A DNA stretch of 49,202 nucleotides from Verrucomicrobiota bacterium (GCA_016871575.1 VHCW01000029.1:1-49202), one strand, 5' to 3'; shown: positions 33,137 through 44,058, counted from the stretch's first letter. The notes: generated by a model not told the origin, from the letters alone. A program made the numbers and translations.

Positions 33137-34852
33137 CTAGGTCTCCGAGATGTCCTCGTCCTCTTGTGTCACGCGCGCAACCTCTTCGAGGCTGGTCACG
33201 CCCGCCTTGACCTTGTCCCAGCCATCGTCACGCAATGTCCTCATCCCGTTGGCGATTGCGGCGGCTTTGATTGTGGAAGATGCCGAGCGCTCAATGATGA
33301 GCGGGCGCAAGTTCTCACGGAGCACGAGGATTTCGTAAATGCCGGTGCGGCCACGGAACCCGGTGAACCGGCACGCTTCACAACCGCGTCCGCGATACAA
33401 TCGCACCGGACCGCCATTGCACGGGAACCCGACTTCCTTGAGCAATTCGGGTTCCGGCGTGTACTCCTCCTTGCAATCCTGACAAATGCTGCGCACGAGC
33501 CGCTGCGCGATGAGCGCCTCGACTGACGAGCTGACAAGAAACGGCTCAATCCCCATGTCAAGCAGGCGCGTGACCGCGCCGGCGGCGTCATTGGTGTGTA
33601 ACGTTGAGAAAACAAGGTGGCCGGTCAGCGCGGCGCGAATGGCAATCTCGGCCGTCTCCTTGTCGCGGATTTCGCCGACCATGATGACGTCAGGGTCTTG
33701 CCGAAGGATGTGGCGCAGTCCGCTGGCAAACGTCAAACCGATTTCCGGCTTCACCTGAATCTGGTTGACGCCTGGAAGTTCGTATTCGACGGGGTCTTCG
33801 ATGGTGATGATGCGCTGGTCAATCGAGTTGATGGTGCTGAGGAACGCGTAAAGCGAGGTGGACTTGCCCGATCCCGTCGGGCCCGTGACCATGATGATGC
33901 CGTGCGGCATGTCAACCAGCTTGCGGACGATCTTCTCATCCTCAGGACCGAGACCAAGTTTATTGAGACCGAGGAACAAACTGCTTCGCGTGAGCAAACG
34001 AAGACTGACACTTTCGCCGTGCGCCGTCGGCACCGTCGAGACACGCACGTCAATTTCCGCGCCGCCGCTGCGGACGTTGATGCGCCCGTCCTGCGGCAAC
34101 CGGCGCTCGGCGATGTCCATGTTCGACATGACCTTGATGCGCGACACAATCGCCGGCTGAAACCGCTTCAACTGCGGCGGCACGGGCGCTTGATGCAGAA
34201 CGCCGTCCACGCGATAGCGGATGCGCAGGTCGTTCTCCATCGGTTCAAGATGAATGTCGGTGGCGCGTTCCTTGTACGCCTCGGCGATGATCTGGTTGAC
34301 GAACTTGACGACACTCGCTTCCTGATCGCCTTTTTCAAGATCGTCCTTCGTGACAGCGGGCGCTTCGAGATCGAGGTCCACGACGTTTTTCTGGATCAAT
34401 TCATCGAGCGTCTCCGCGCCAACGCCGTAGTATCGTTTCAACGCCTTCGCGATGTCGGACTGCGTCCCCAGCGCCAAGCGCACTCGGCACCCAGCAACAA
34501 GGCGCACGGATTCAGCAATCGCCATGTCGAACGGGTCGTTCACCGCGACCACCAACGTGTCGCCGTCGAGGCGCATGGGCATGACGTTGTACTGGAAAAC
34601 GATCTTGGTCGGAACCTTGATGCGAACGGTGGAATCAATTTCCTGCTCCGTCAGGCGGGTAAAGGTCAGTCCCAATCCGGCTGCAATCGCTTCGAGCAGT
34701 CGTTCCTCAGAGACGGCGCCCGATTTGACCCAGGAGACAACGAGCGACGCGCCCGGTTCGCGCGGCGCCTGCAGGAGCGCCGCAATCTGGCTTTCGGTCA
34801 AGTGGCCGCCTGTTGTCAGGAGCCGTCGAAGGTTGTGTGCCGATGCGTTCAT
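33137..34852 (-). CDS. Type II secretion/type IV pilus assembly ATPase (GspE/PilB family)
   Basis: 571 aa. The N-terminal GspE-N domain (about 1-150, 'LEAIAAGLGLTF') is followed by the ATPase: Asp box 'ERATDIHLEP' and 'IAERRLPQDGRI', Walker A 'GPTGSGKST' (324-332), Walker B 'DVIMVGEIRD' (388-397) and His box 'TGHLVFSTLHTND'. A zinc-binding four-Cys element occurs at 457/460 and 491/494 ('CQDCKEEY' ... 'CEACRFTGFRGR'). It powers assembly of pseudopili or pili at the inner membrane. No other pilus or secretion gene is in the window, so GspE and PilB cannot be told apart. The gene lies 17 nt after uvrD/pcrA. Confidence 0.95.
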   Translation of the reverse strand: MNASAHNLRRLLTTGGHLTESQIAALLQAPREPGASLVVSWVKSGAVSEERLLEAIAAGLGLTFTRLTEQEIDSTVRIKVPTKIVFQYNVMPMRLDGDTLVVAVNDPFDMAIAESVRLVAGCRVRLALGTQSDIAKALKRYYGVGAETLDELIQKNVVDLDLEAPAVTKDDLEKGDQEASVVKFVNQIIAEAYKERATDIHLEPMENDLRIRYRVDGVLHQAPVPPQLKRFQPAIVSRIKVMSNMDIAERRLPQDGRINVRSGGAEIDVRVSTVPTAHGESVSLRLLTRSSLFLGLNKLGLGPEDEKIVRKLVDMPHGIIMVTGPTGSGKSTSLYAFLSTINSIDQRIITIEDPVEYELPGVNQIQVKPEIGLTFASGLRHILRQDPDVIMVGEIRDKETAEIAIRAALTGHLVFSTLHTNDAAGAVTRLLDMGIEPFLVSSSVEALIAQRLVRSICQDCKEEYTPEPELLKEVGFPCNGGPVRLYRGRGCEACRFTGFRGRTGIYEILVLRENLRPLIIERSASSTIKAAAIANGMRTLRDDGWDKVKAGVTSLEEVARVTQEDEDISET

Positions 34853-34869
34853 CTGAGCCGGTGCGGAGC

Positions 34870-36894
<2,025 letters not shown>

Positions 36895-36942
36895 AAACAG
36901 TTCTTCAAAGCGGCGTCACCCTACCGACTCGTCTCCTCTTTG

Positions 36943-36971
36943 TCCATATTTTGCCTTTACTACAGGCGCAA
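36943..36971 (-). promoter_or_regulatory. Possible promoter, TTGCGC-N17-TATGGA (uvrD/pcrA)
   Basis: In the 99-nt gap between divergent genes. The -10 lies 48 nt upstream of the start, leaving a conventional leader. Confidence 0.35.
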
Positions 36972-36993
36972 CGGTGCCATAACGCGTTGCGTT

Positions 36994-39354
36994 ATGAAAC
37001 CGATCTTGCTCCTCACGTTCGCGGTGCTGACGAGTGGCGTGTCTGCCCAACCCTTGACGATCGCCACGCGAGGGCAGCCTGCTTCCTACATCATCGTTCT
37101 CCCATCGAAGGCCTCACCCTCGCAACAACACGCGGCGGAAGAATTGCAAACATTCATCGAGCGCTTGAGTAGCGTGAGACTTCCAATTGTCACTGACGAC
37201 GCACCTCTTCCGAAACACGCCATTCTGCTCGGTGACACCCGTTACACGCGGCAGTTTCTCGGCGGCAACGCTGACGTTGCGAGTCTCGGTGATGATGGCT
37301 TTCGCCTGAAAACGGCTCCCCCTCATCTGATCATTTGTGGCGGGCCTGTGCGTGGCACGCTGTATGGCGTCTATGAGGCACTGGAACGCTTCGGCGGCTG
37401 CCGGTGGTTTGCTTCATGGCACGCTGCCATACCGCGACTCGATGCTTTTGTTGTGCCCTCAATTGACGAGACGCAACGGCCGTCGTTCGCCATGCGCGAG
37501 CCGTTTTGGTTCGACTTTTTCGACGGCGACCTCGCTGTGCGAAACAAATGCAACGGCAATGCCATGCGCCTGACAGCCAAGCACGGGGAGAAGATTCGTT
37601 TTGGCGGCGGACTATTTGTCCACACTTTCGAGACTTTGTGTCCCCCGAAGGAATTCTTCGACAAACATCCTGAATACTTCAGCGAGATTAACGGCAAGCG
37701 CGTCAAGGAACATTCGCAGCTTTGTTTGACCAATCCGAACGTGGTAAGGATCGTGACCGAACGCCTGCTGGCGCGCATCCGAAAAGACCCCACGGCCAAG
37801 CTTTTCAGCGTAAGCCAAAACGACTGGTACAACTTCTGCACCTGTGCCGCTTGCAAGGCGCTCGACGACCGCGAAGAGTCGCACGCCGGCACGATGATTG
37901 CCTTCGTGAACCAAGTGGCCGAGGCGGTGGAGAAGGAGTTCCCGAATGTCTGGATTGAAACGCTCGCCTACCAATACACGCGCAAGCCCCCCAAAACCGT
38001 GCGACCGCGCGCCAACGTCGTCCCACGTCTCTGCACGATTGAGTGCGATTTCGCCCAGCCGCTTGACCTCAGTGCGTTTGAGCAGAACAAGAAGTTTGTG
38101 GGGGACATCCGAGGTTGGAGCGCGATAACTGACAAGCTCTACATTTGGGACTACACGACAAACTTCCGCGCCTACATCGCTCCGTTTCCCAATGTCCTGA
38201 GCCTGCAACACAACGTGAAGTTCTTCCGCGAGAACCGAGTGGTGGGGCTCTTCGAAGAGGGCGCCTACCAAGGTCGCCATGGTGACTTCGCGGAGTTGAA
38301 GGCGTGGTTGCTCGCCAAGTGGCTCTGGAATCCCGACCAGCCGGCCGAGCCACTGCTCAGAGATTTCTTCAACGGCTACTACGGCGCAGCCGCGCCATTG
38401 GTGCGGCAGTACTTCGATGAACTTCACAGCTTCTACACCAACACAGCAACCCGGCCGCTCCGGATTTTCGAGGACATCAAGAAGTCGGAAATCCCCGACA
38501 GTTTTCTGGTTCGCACCACTGCGTTGTGGCAACAAGCCGAAGAAGCCGTCAAAGACTCTCCCGCGCACTCATACAACGTTCGCATGGGCGCAATACCAAC
38601 GCTCTTCGCCCGTCTCGAGCGTTTGCCGGCATTCGACGAGATCAAGGTTTGGGTCACGAGCGACCCGCAACAGTATGCCGTTCCCGCCGAGCACCGGACG
38701 CTTGCTGCCGAGTTACTGAAACGATTCAACGAAGCCAAGAACATCCGGATTTCCGAAAGCGCGGATAGACACGAGCAGACACTTTCCCGCATCAAAGCGC
38801 TCGCCAACCCGCCTCCCCTTCCCGCGCCGCAATCCAGTGCCACAGTGGAGGACACCGCTCTCTCGCTCGGAAACCGCGGTACTTGGGGAAATACCGTGAG
38901 CGACCCGCTGGCCGAAGACGGTTCCGCGATGAAACTTTTCAACACACACTACGAATGGTGCACAACGCTTCCCTTCACCCGCGTCGCCTTCGACCCCGGC
39001 GCGAGATACCGACTTCGCATGCGCGTGCGCGTCGAGAAGGAACCCAGGAAAAACGGCGAGGCGTTCTGGGCGGGTGTGTACGACAGCAAGAACAGGAGAA
39101 GCTGCGGTGGCATTGAGCGAAAGACCGCTGCCTGCGAAGACGGTTACGTCTGGTATGACGTGGCTGAATGGATACCGGAACGCGACCACTATTTCTGGAT
39201 TGGCCCTGGCCGGTTTGACAAGAAAGCCGGCGCCACCTCCGCCATCATCGCTCTCTATATTGATCGCCTGAAGATCGAACGAGTTACAAAATCTCCGGCA
39301 AGCGCACCCGCCCATCGTAAAGCGCCTTCCCCACAATCACGCCGGTCAAATTGA
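36994..39354 (+). CDS. Secreted DUF4838 protein (alpha-glucuronidase-like architecture)
   Basis: 786 aa. Signal peptide 1-18. Residues about 28-130 resemble the GH67/GH20-type N-terminal beta/alpha domain: 'HAAEELQTFIERLSSVRLPIV', 'DDGFRLKTAPPHLIICGGPVRGTLYGVYEALERFGGCRWF' read in parts. The DUF4838 TIM-barrel-like domain follows (about 200-500): 'SQNDWYNFCTCAACKALDDREES', 'ETLAYQYTRKPPKTVRPR' and 'WDYTTNFRAYIAPFPN', the standard family landmarks. The last about 150 residues look like a carbohydrate-binding beta sandwich. DUF4838 proteins are presumed glycosidases, with activity unshown. The start is fixed by the signal peptide. The final 24 residues, Ser/Pro/Arg-rich, are encoded over the 3' end of hisA (71-nt overlap). 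Confidence 0.92.
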   Translation: MKPILLLTFAVLTSGVSAQPLTIATRGQPASYIIVLPSKASPSQQHAAEELQTFIERLSSVRLPIVTDDAPLPKHAILLGDTRYTRQFLGGNADVASLGDDGFRLKTAPPHLIICGGPVRGTLYGVYEALERFGGCRWFASWHAAIPRLDAFVVPSIDETQRPSFAMREPFWFDFFDGDLAVRNKCNGNAMRLTAKHGEKIRFGGGLFVHTFETLCPPKEFFDKHPEYFSEINGKRVKEHSQLCLTNPNVVRIVTERLLARIRKDPTAKLFSVSQNDWYNFCTCAACKALDDREESHAGTMIAFVNQVAEAVEKEFPNVWIETLAYQYTRKPPKTVRPRANVVPRLCTIECDFAQPLDLSAFEQNKKFVGDIRGWSAITDKLYIWDYTTNFRAYIAPFPNVLSLQHNVKFFRENRVVGLFEEGAYQGRHGDFAELKAWLLAKWLWNPDQPAEPLLRDFFNGYYGAAAPLVRQYFDELHSFYTNTATRPLRIFEDIKKSEIPDSFLVRTTALWQQAEEAVKDSPAHSYNVRMGAIPTLFARLERLPAFDEIKVWVTSDPQQYAVPAEHRTLAAELLKRFNEAKNIRISESADRHEQTLSRIKALANPPPLPAPQSSATVEDTALSLGNRGTWGNTVSDPLAEDGSAMKLFNTHYEWCTTLPFTRVAFDPGARYRLRMRVRVEKEPRKNGEAFWAGVYDSKNRRSCGGIERKTAACEDGYVWYDVAEWIPERDHYFWIGPGRFDKKAGATSAIIALYIDRLKIERVTKSPASAPAHRKAPSPQSRRSN

Positions 39355-39991
39355 GGCGGTTCAGTTCGCGCAAACGTCGCACATCGTCAGCGTTGGAAAC
39401 GCCGCCACTGGCGATGATGTCGCACTTGACCGCGGCGCACACAGCGGACACCGCCTTGAAGTTCGGCCCCGTCAGCGCGCCATCGGTCGCGATGTCCGTG
39501 AAGATGATCGTGCGAACGCCGAGGTCGCTGATCTGTTGCGCAAACTCGACGGCGGGCAGCGTGGTCTTTTCAACCCAGCCTTTGACGGCGACAAATCCGT
39601 CACGCGCATCAATACCGACGGCGACCTTCCCGCCGAACGCAGTCACCAGCGTCTTCACGAACGACGGCTCACACGCCTTCGTTCCAACAACACACCGCGA
39701 CACGCCCATAGCCAGTGCCTCGGCGATTTGCTGGCGCGTACGCAGACCGCCGCCAAGCTGGACGGGGATCTTCACCGCCGCGAGAATTGCGCGAACGCAA
39801 TCCCAGTTGCGAGGTTCGCCACTGAACGCCCCATCGAGATCAACAACGTGCAGCCATTCTGCCCCCTGCCCCACCCAATCACGCGCCGCGCTGGCCGGGT
39901 CCTTACCGTAAACTGTTTCGGCATCGGCGCGTCCTTGATGCAATCGCACCACACGCCCGCCTTTCAGATCAATGGCCGGGTAGATCGTCAT
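39284..39991 (-). CDS. hisA: Phosphoribosylformimino-5-aminoimidazole carboxamide ribotide isomerase
   Basis: 235 aa, complete. (beta/alpha)8 barrel catalysing the fourth step of histidine synthesis (ProFAR to PRFAR). 'YPAIDLKGGRVVRLHQG' holds the catalytic Asp 8, 'VQLGGGLRTRQQIAEAL' the first phosphate-binding loop, 'VAVGIDARDGFVAVKGW' the second catalytic Asp, 'FTDIATDGALTGPN' a typical loop and 'IIASGGVSNADDVRRL' the second phosphate-binding loop. The ATG overlaps the stop of hisH (ATGA). hisF, which pairs with HisH in the enzyme, is not adjacent, unlike many operons. Confidence 0.97.
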   Translation of the reverse strand: MTIYPAIDLKGGRVVRLHQGRADAETVYGKDPASAARDWVGQGAEWLHVVDLDGAFSGEPRNWDCVRAILAAVKIPVQLGGGLRTRQQIAEALAMGVSRCVVGTKACEPSFVKTLVTAFGGKVAVGIDARDGFVAVKGWVEKTTLPAVEFAQQISDLGVRTIIFTDIATDGALTGPNFKAVSAVCAAVKCDIIASGGVSNADDVRRLRELNRLNLTGVIVGKALYDGRVRLPEIL

Positions 39992-40596
39992 TGCAAAGCC
40001 ACGAAATTGGAAAGCATCTTCAAACCGATGGCTTGCGATTTTTCCGGGTGAAACTGCGTGGCGAAGATGTTGTCACGCCAGAGCGCGGCGGCGAACTCGA
40101 TGCCGTACTCGGTCGTGGCCGCGATGACGGCGTTGTCGCGCGGCTGGCCGTAGTAGCTGTGGACAAAATAAACATGGCTACCGTCGGGCACACCGCGCAG
40201 CAACGGACAGTCAGGCCGCTTGATACGGAGTTGGTTCCAGCCCATATGCGGCACCTTGAGTCTGCCGTCGGCAAACCGCGGCACGGTGCCGGGCAGGACG
40301 CAGAGGCCGGGGACGCCACGCGATTCATCACCGCTCTCGAAGAGCATCTGGAGACCGACGCAGATGCCGAGGAACGGACGTTTCGTCGCAATGAAATCGC
40401 GGATGGCGTTGACGAGGTCGAGCTTCGCAAGGTTCGTGACACAATCGCCAAATGCGCCGACGCCAGGCAGGACGACGGCGTCGGCAGCGAGAACGTCGGC
40501 GGGTGCGCTGACAATGCGCACGTCGCCGCCAACCTTCGCGAGCGCCTTTTCGACGCTGCGCAGGTTGCCGCTGCCGTAATCAATCAGTGCAATCAT
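39988..40596 (-). CDS. hisH: Imidazole glycerol phosphate synthase, glutamine amidotransferase subunit
   Basis: 202 aa. Class I amidotransferase that supplies ammonia to HisF. 'ALIDYGSGNLRSVEKAL' is the diagnostic start, 'FLGICVGLQMLFE' contains the nucleophile Cys 79, and 'ATQFHPEKSQAIG' contains the His-Glu of the triad. 'PHMGWNQL' and 'VYFVHSYY' are HisH-specific. Start ATG 40596 is chosen because the protein begins exactly with the conserved 'MIALIDYG'. Divergent from the methyltransferase gene at 40718 and overlapping hisA. Confidence 0.97.
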   Translation of the reverse strand: MIALIDYGSGNLRSVEKALAKVGGDVRIVSAPADVLAADAVVLPGVGAFGDCVTNLAKLDLVNAIRDFIATKRPFLGICVGLQMLFESGDESRGVPGLCVLPGTVPRFADGRLKVPHMGWNQLRIKRPDCPLLRGVPDGSHVYFVHSYYGQPRDNAVIAATTEYGIEFAAALWRDNIFATQFHPEKSQAIGLKMLSNFVALQ

Positions 40597-40609
40597 CGTG
40601 ATGGCGGAA

Positions 40610-40637
40610 CGATTACACAGTTTTTCGCCCACAGCAA
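40610..40637 (-). promoter_or_regulatory. Promoter, TTGCTG-N16-TAATCG (hisH-hisA)
   Basis: The -10 ends 13 nt before ATG 40596. The -10 lacks the final T. Confidence 0.4.
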
Positions 40638-40679
40638 GCTTGTGTAGCGGTCTGTTCGCGTCGGGCAGGACCGAAACGC

Positions 40680-40708
40680 TTGCTGCGATTGACTGTCGCT
40701 GCTACAGT
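40680..40708 (+). promoter_or_regulatory. Promoter, TTGCTG-N17-TACAGT
   Basis: The -10 ends 9 nt before a TTG codon at 40718 that begins the recognisable methyltransferase. Confidence 0.6.
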
Positions 40709-40717
40709 CGCAGTGCC

Positions 40718-41503
40718 TTGAAGAAACCGCTGGATCCAACACGCGAACAGGTCTGGGATGAGTTCTGGGGACAACGCCCCAGCGTTGCCGACATTTACCC
40801 AGCCGTCTCCGACATCGTCACGGAGATTTCGCAGTCGCTCCCTGCGCTGCGCGGACTGCGGCTGCTCGAAGTGGGTGCGGGCACAGGCCGTGAAGGCCAC
40901 CAGTTTGCGGAGCGCGGCGCGGAGGTGACGCTCCTGGACATTTCATGGGAAGCTTTGCGGCTTTCGCGCGGCGTATCAGCGCGACCGCGATTTGTGCGCG
41001 GTAATGCCCTTGATGCGCCCTTTGCGGATGGCACATTCGACCTTGTCTATCATCAGGGATTGCTGGAACATTTTCGCGACCCGATGCCGCTGTTGCGCGA
41101 GAACTACCGCCTGCTGAAACCCGGCGGCTCGTTGTTGGTGGACGTGCCCCAACGATACCACCTCTACTCCCTAATGAAACATGCGCTGATGGCGGCAGGA
41201 CAATGGTTTGCCGGCTGGGAAACAGAGTTTTCGCCGTGCGAACTGGAGCGCCTGCTGCGGACGGCGGGCTTTACGATTCAGCGACGGTACGGCTACGCGA
41301 TGCATCCCGGATTGACCTACCGGATCACACGCGAACTTGGCAAGAAATGCGGCGTCCATCTCCCCATGTATCCGAACCTTGGCCCGTTGTATCGCGGCTG
41401 GCATCGCCTGATAAGGCGAATGGAGCGTTACCGAGCCGGACACTATTTTGTTGTATCCGTCGGCGTTCTTGCAAGAAAGCCGCAAGCACCCGAGAAACCA
41501 TGA
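40718..41503 (+). CDS. Class I SAM-dependent methyltransferase
   Basis: 261 aa from TTG 40718. The frame is open 120 nt further upstream, but that part crosses the promoter and overlaps the hisH promoter region, so the TTG 9 nt after the -10 is preferred. 'LLEVGAGTGREGHQFAERGAEVTLLDISWEAL' (read in parts) gives motifs I and II, 'FDLVYHQGLLEHFRDP' is motif IV, and 'LKPGGSLLVDVP' is motif VI of Methyltransf_11/25 enzymes. The C-terminal half has 'WETEFSPCELERLLRTAGF' and a basic end. Substrate unknown. Convergent with the PQQ-propeller gene, 10 nt apart, without an obvious terminator. Confidence 0.9.
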   Translation: MKKPLDPTREQVWDEFWGQRPSVADIYPAVSDIVTEISQSLPALRGLRLLEVGAGTGREGHQFAERGAEVTLLDISWEALRLSRGVSARPRFVRGNALDAPFADGTFDLVYHQGLLEHFRDPMPLLRENYRLLKPGGSLLVDVPQRYHLYSLMKHALMAAGQWFAGWETEFSPCELERLLRTAGFTIQRRYGYAMHPGLTYRITRELGKKCGVHLPMYPNLGPLYRGWHRLIRRMERYRAGHYFVVSVGVLARKPQAPEKP

Positions 41504-41513
41504 TTTTCTTGTG

Positions 41514-42821
41514 TCAACGGTTGTTCGATAAGCAATAGAGAGATTGCCGGCCGCGCAGAAACATCTGGTTCCCCACGATGGCTGGGGACGCTTCGAAACC
41601 GTCATCCAACCGGTTTCGAGCCAGCACTTCGATGGCGCCTTTGTTCCGGAGAACCACGGCGTTGCCGTCGCGCCCGACCAGGTACACGCGGTCGGCGGCG
41701 CCGACGGGTGATGCGTACACCTGCTTGATGCCCTCGAAACGATGGGCTTCAACAAGCGCGTTCCCCGTCGTCGCTTCTAGGATGGAGAGCACAGCATTGT
41801 TCCAAGAGATCAGGTAAAGCAGGTTGCCATACAACAATGGTGACGGCACATACGGCGTATGTTTCTTGCGGAACCAAGCAACCGCAGGCGTGCCGGCAAT
41901 GTCGCCGTGTCCGTCGGGGCGCATCGCATACACTGCGTTGCCGCGATAGCCGCTGGTGACGAACACCAATCCCTGCCCCGCCACCGGCGATGGAATCGCG
42001 TTGAGCGTCTGGCCGCCACATTCCCAAAGCAGCTCGCCGGTGGAGAGGTCGTAGCTGCGGACTTTGTTCGTGCCATTCGCCACGACCTGCCAGCGTCCCT
42101 TGTGCTCGATGATGAGCGGCGTGCTCCAACCAGTCGGTTCATCGCGTTTTTGTCGCCACAATTCCTTTCCGTCTCGCACATCAATCGCCACGATGAAATC
42201 GTCGTCTTCGTTGTCCCAGAGAACCACGATGATGTGATTCTTCAACGCCGGCGACGTGCCTTCGCCGTAGGCGTACCGCGTTCGTTGCCGGCCAAGGTCT
42301 TTCTGCCAAAGCAACCGTCCCGTGAGGTCGTAACAGAACAACCCGTTCGACCCGAAATAAGCCACAAGATACTTGCCGTCGGTGATCGGTGAACCCGACG
42401 CATAACCATGATCGCGATGAAAGCCTTCATGCGGCACTTGCTCGCGCGCTGTTTGTTGCCAGCGGACCTTTCCAGTGGCACGATCCAAAGACATGACCGT
42501 GAACCGTTGGGCTTCACTTGCCGGATCAACCATTTTGGCATTGGGGCCATCGGGAACAACGCTCGGTTTCGCTTGCTTCCCAGTCGGAATGGCCGTCAGA
42601 ATGAACACTTGATCCCGCCAGATAATCGGCGTGGAATGGCCGCGTCCGGGTACTGCAACCTTCCACTGCACATTCTTCGTCTCGCTCCACTCGATGGGCG
42701 GATTGCCGTGTGGCGCGACGCCGTTGGCTTGTGGTCCGCGCCATTGCGGCCAGTTCGAGTCCCAAACATTTTCGCCGGCACAGGCAACGCTGATGCTGAC
42801 AATTAGCACGAGTATTTTCAT
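41514..42821 (-). CDS. Secreted PQQ-like beta-propeller protein
   Basis: 435 aa. Signal peptide 1-16. 'WPQWRGPQANGVAPHGNPPIEWSE' (in two parts) is the common opening of PQQ-like propellers in this phylum. Blades show the repeating 'V..LDA..G...W' pattern: 'SLDRATGKVRWQQTA', 'CYDLTGRLLWQKDL', 'AIDVRDGKELWRQKR' and 'SYDLSTGELLWECGG'. It probably forms an eight-bladed BamB/quinoprotein-like propeller, but cofactor-binding residues cannot be confirmed. The start overlaps the stop of the hydrolase gene (ATGA), so the two are made together. Role unknown; propellers of this kind serve as scaffolds or dehydrogenases. Confidence 0.9.
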   Translation of the reverse strand: MKILVLIVSISVACAGENVWDSNWPQWRGPQANGVAPHGNPPIEWSETKNVQWKVAVPGRGHSTPIIWRDQVFILTAIPTGKQAKPSVVPDGPNAKMVDPASEAQRFTVMSLDRATGKVRWQQTAREQVPHEGFHRDHGYASGSPITDGKYLVAYFGSNGLFCYDLTGRLLWQKDLGRQRTRYAYGEGTSPALKNHIIVVLWDNEDDDFIVAIDVRDGKELWRQKRDEPTGWSTPLIIEHKGRWQVVANGTNKVRSYDLSTGELLWECGGQTLNAIPSPVAGQGLVFVTSGYRGNAVYAMRPDGHGDIAGTPAVAWFRKKHTPYVPSPLLYGNLLYLISWNNAVLSILEATTGNALVEAHRFEGIKQVYASPVGAADRVYLVGRDGNAVVLRNKGAIEVLARNRLDDGFEASPAIVGNQMFLRGRQSLYCLSNNR

Positions 42822-43882
42822 TTCTTCAACACCTCATCAATAAACCGGTAGGCAGCCTCGCGGGCTTCCATCGGAAAGCCATGCTTGCCCGGCGGATAGA
42901 CCGCCACGATTCGATCCGCAGCGCCGAGCAGCCGATACACCGCCGACGCCGCTTCGACACATCGCTGCGCGCTCTCGACGCGGAAATTGCTGTCGTCCAA
43001 CGGCGCGTGCACATACAAATGACGCGGTGCCAGCGCGGCCAGCACTTCGGGGAAATCGAACGGCATCTTCTTCGGGTCTTTGCCATAGACCGTCTCGATG
43101 CGCATCATGTAACGTGGCTGGCACCAACCCGACAGATCGCCGCCCTTGTAGTCGCGGAATGAATCGAACCCGGAACTCGACACCATCACCTTCAATCGCG
43201 TATCGAACGCACCGACGAACAACGAATTGTGGCCGCCAAGCGAAACGCCAACGCAACCGATCCGTTCCGGATCCACTTCCGGCAACGACTGCAACAAGTC
43301 CACCGCCCTCATGTGACTCCAGATGCCCATCATTGTTCCACTCTCGAATCCTACCGTCGTGGGATCAATTTGGTTCTCACCCAGCAACGTGTAATCCGGC
43401 GCAATGGTCACGTAACCTCGCTCGGCAAGCTCCAACGTATAACGCGGATAATCTGCGCCAATTCCCGCCGTCCGTCCTTTCGGCCCGCTGGTTCCGTGCA
43501 AACAGAGCATCGCCGGCGCGCGTCCCTTCAGCCCGTGCGGAATCAGCAGATACGCCGGCACGCGATAATCCTTTGTTGCGGCGTAGGTGATCTTCTTCCG
43601 CGTCAGCTTCGACAACGTCTCCGTCTGCACCACCTGCACATCGAGCGGCACACGGCGGTCCGGCGCAGGCAACGCCCCCATCACCGACTGCATGTTCGCC
43701 AGAATCTGGGCCCGCCGACGCTGCCAATCCTGTGCGTCCTTCGCCGGAAGATCCAACAACTTTGTCTTGTCGGGATAAAACGCGTGCGTTTCCGGTTTTG
43801 TTGTCCCCGCTGCCTCGATCCACGATGCCAGCCACAAAAACATCAGCACGGACAGTAGCAACGCGTGTTTCATCGGGATCAT
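42818..43882 (-). CDS. Secreted alpha/beta hydrolase (acetylxylan-esterase/dienelactone-hydrolase-like)
   Basis: 354 aa. Signal peptide within residues 1-24. 'PAMLCLHGTSGPKG' forms the oxyanion region, 'IGCVGVSLGGHNSLF' is the nucleophile elbow with the catalytic Ser in G-V-S-L-G-G, 'APLDDSNFRVESA' supplies the Asp and 'YPPGKHGFPMEAR' the His. This places it in the large exported esterase group (Abhydrolase_7/acetyl-xylan esterase-like), probably deacetylating plant or algal polysaccharides. ATG 43882 and ATG 43873 are both possible. A promoter lies directly upstream and an 18-bp palindromic operator about 105 nt upstream. Confidence 0.92.
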   Translation of the reverse strand: MIPMKHALLLSVLMFLWLASWIEAAGTTKPETHAFYPDKTKLLDLPAKDAQDWQRRRAQILANMQSVMGALPAPDRRVPLDVQVVQTETLSKLTRKKITYAATKDYRVPAYLLIPHGLKGRAPAMLCLHGTSGPKGRTAGIGADYPRYTLELAERGYVTIAPDYTLLGENQIDPTTVGFESGTMMGIWSHMRAVDLLQSLPEVDPERIGCVGVSLGGHNSLFVGAFDTRLKVMVSSSGFDSFRDYKGGDLSGWCQPRYMMRIETVYGKDPKKMPFDFPEVLAALAPRHLYVHAPLDDSNFRVESAQRCVEAASAVYRLLGAADRIVAVYPPGKHGFPMEAREAAYRFIDEVLKK

Positions 43883-43889
43883 GCTTTTT

Positions 43890-43918
43890 CATCTATCATT
43901 TCGGGTTCCGCCACGCAA
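43890..43918 (-). promoter_or_regulatory. Promoter, TTGCGT-N17-TAGATG
   Basis: The -10 ends 7 nt before ATG 43882 (16 nt before ATG 43873). The last -10 base is not T. Confidence 0.4.
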
Positions 43919-43986
43919 TCCTTGGACGGATCCATGACCGGAATCCAGAATACAGCGCAGCCCCTGTGGGCGCCGATTGCAAATTG

Positions 43987-44004
43987 GTGTAACAATTGTT
44001 ACAC
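43987..44004. promoter_or_regulatory. Perfect 18-bp palindrome, likely repressor operator
   Basis: GTGTAACAATTGTTACAC is fully self-complementary. It lies in the 176-nt gap between the GH32 gene end and the hydrolase start. Half-sites TGTAAC/GTTACA are of the type bound by GntR- or LacI-family regulators of sugar genes (general knowledge). No regulator gene is adjacent. Confidence 0.6.
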
Positions 44005-44058
44005 GAACGTGCAACCGCACGGACGCTGGAAGTAGCGCCGGGTTGGATGCAAAACGCA

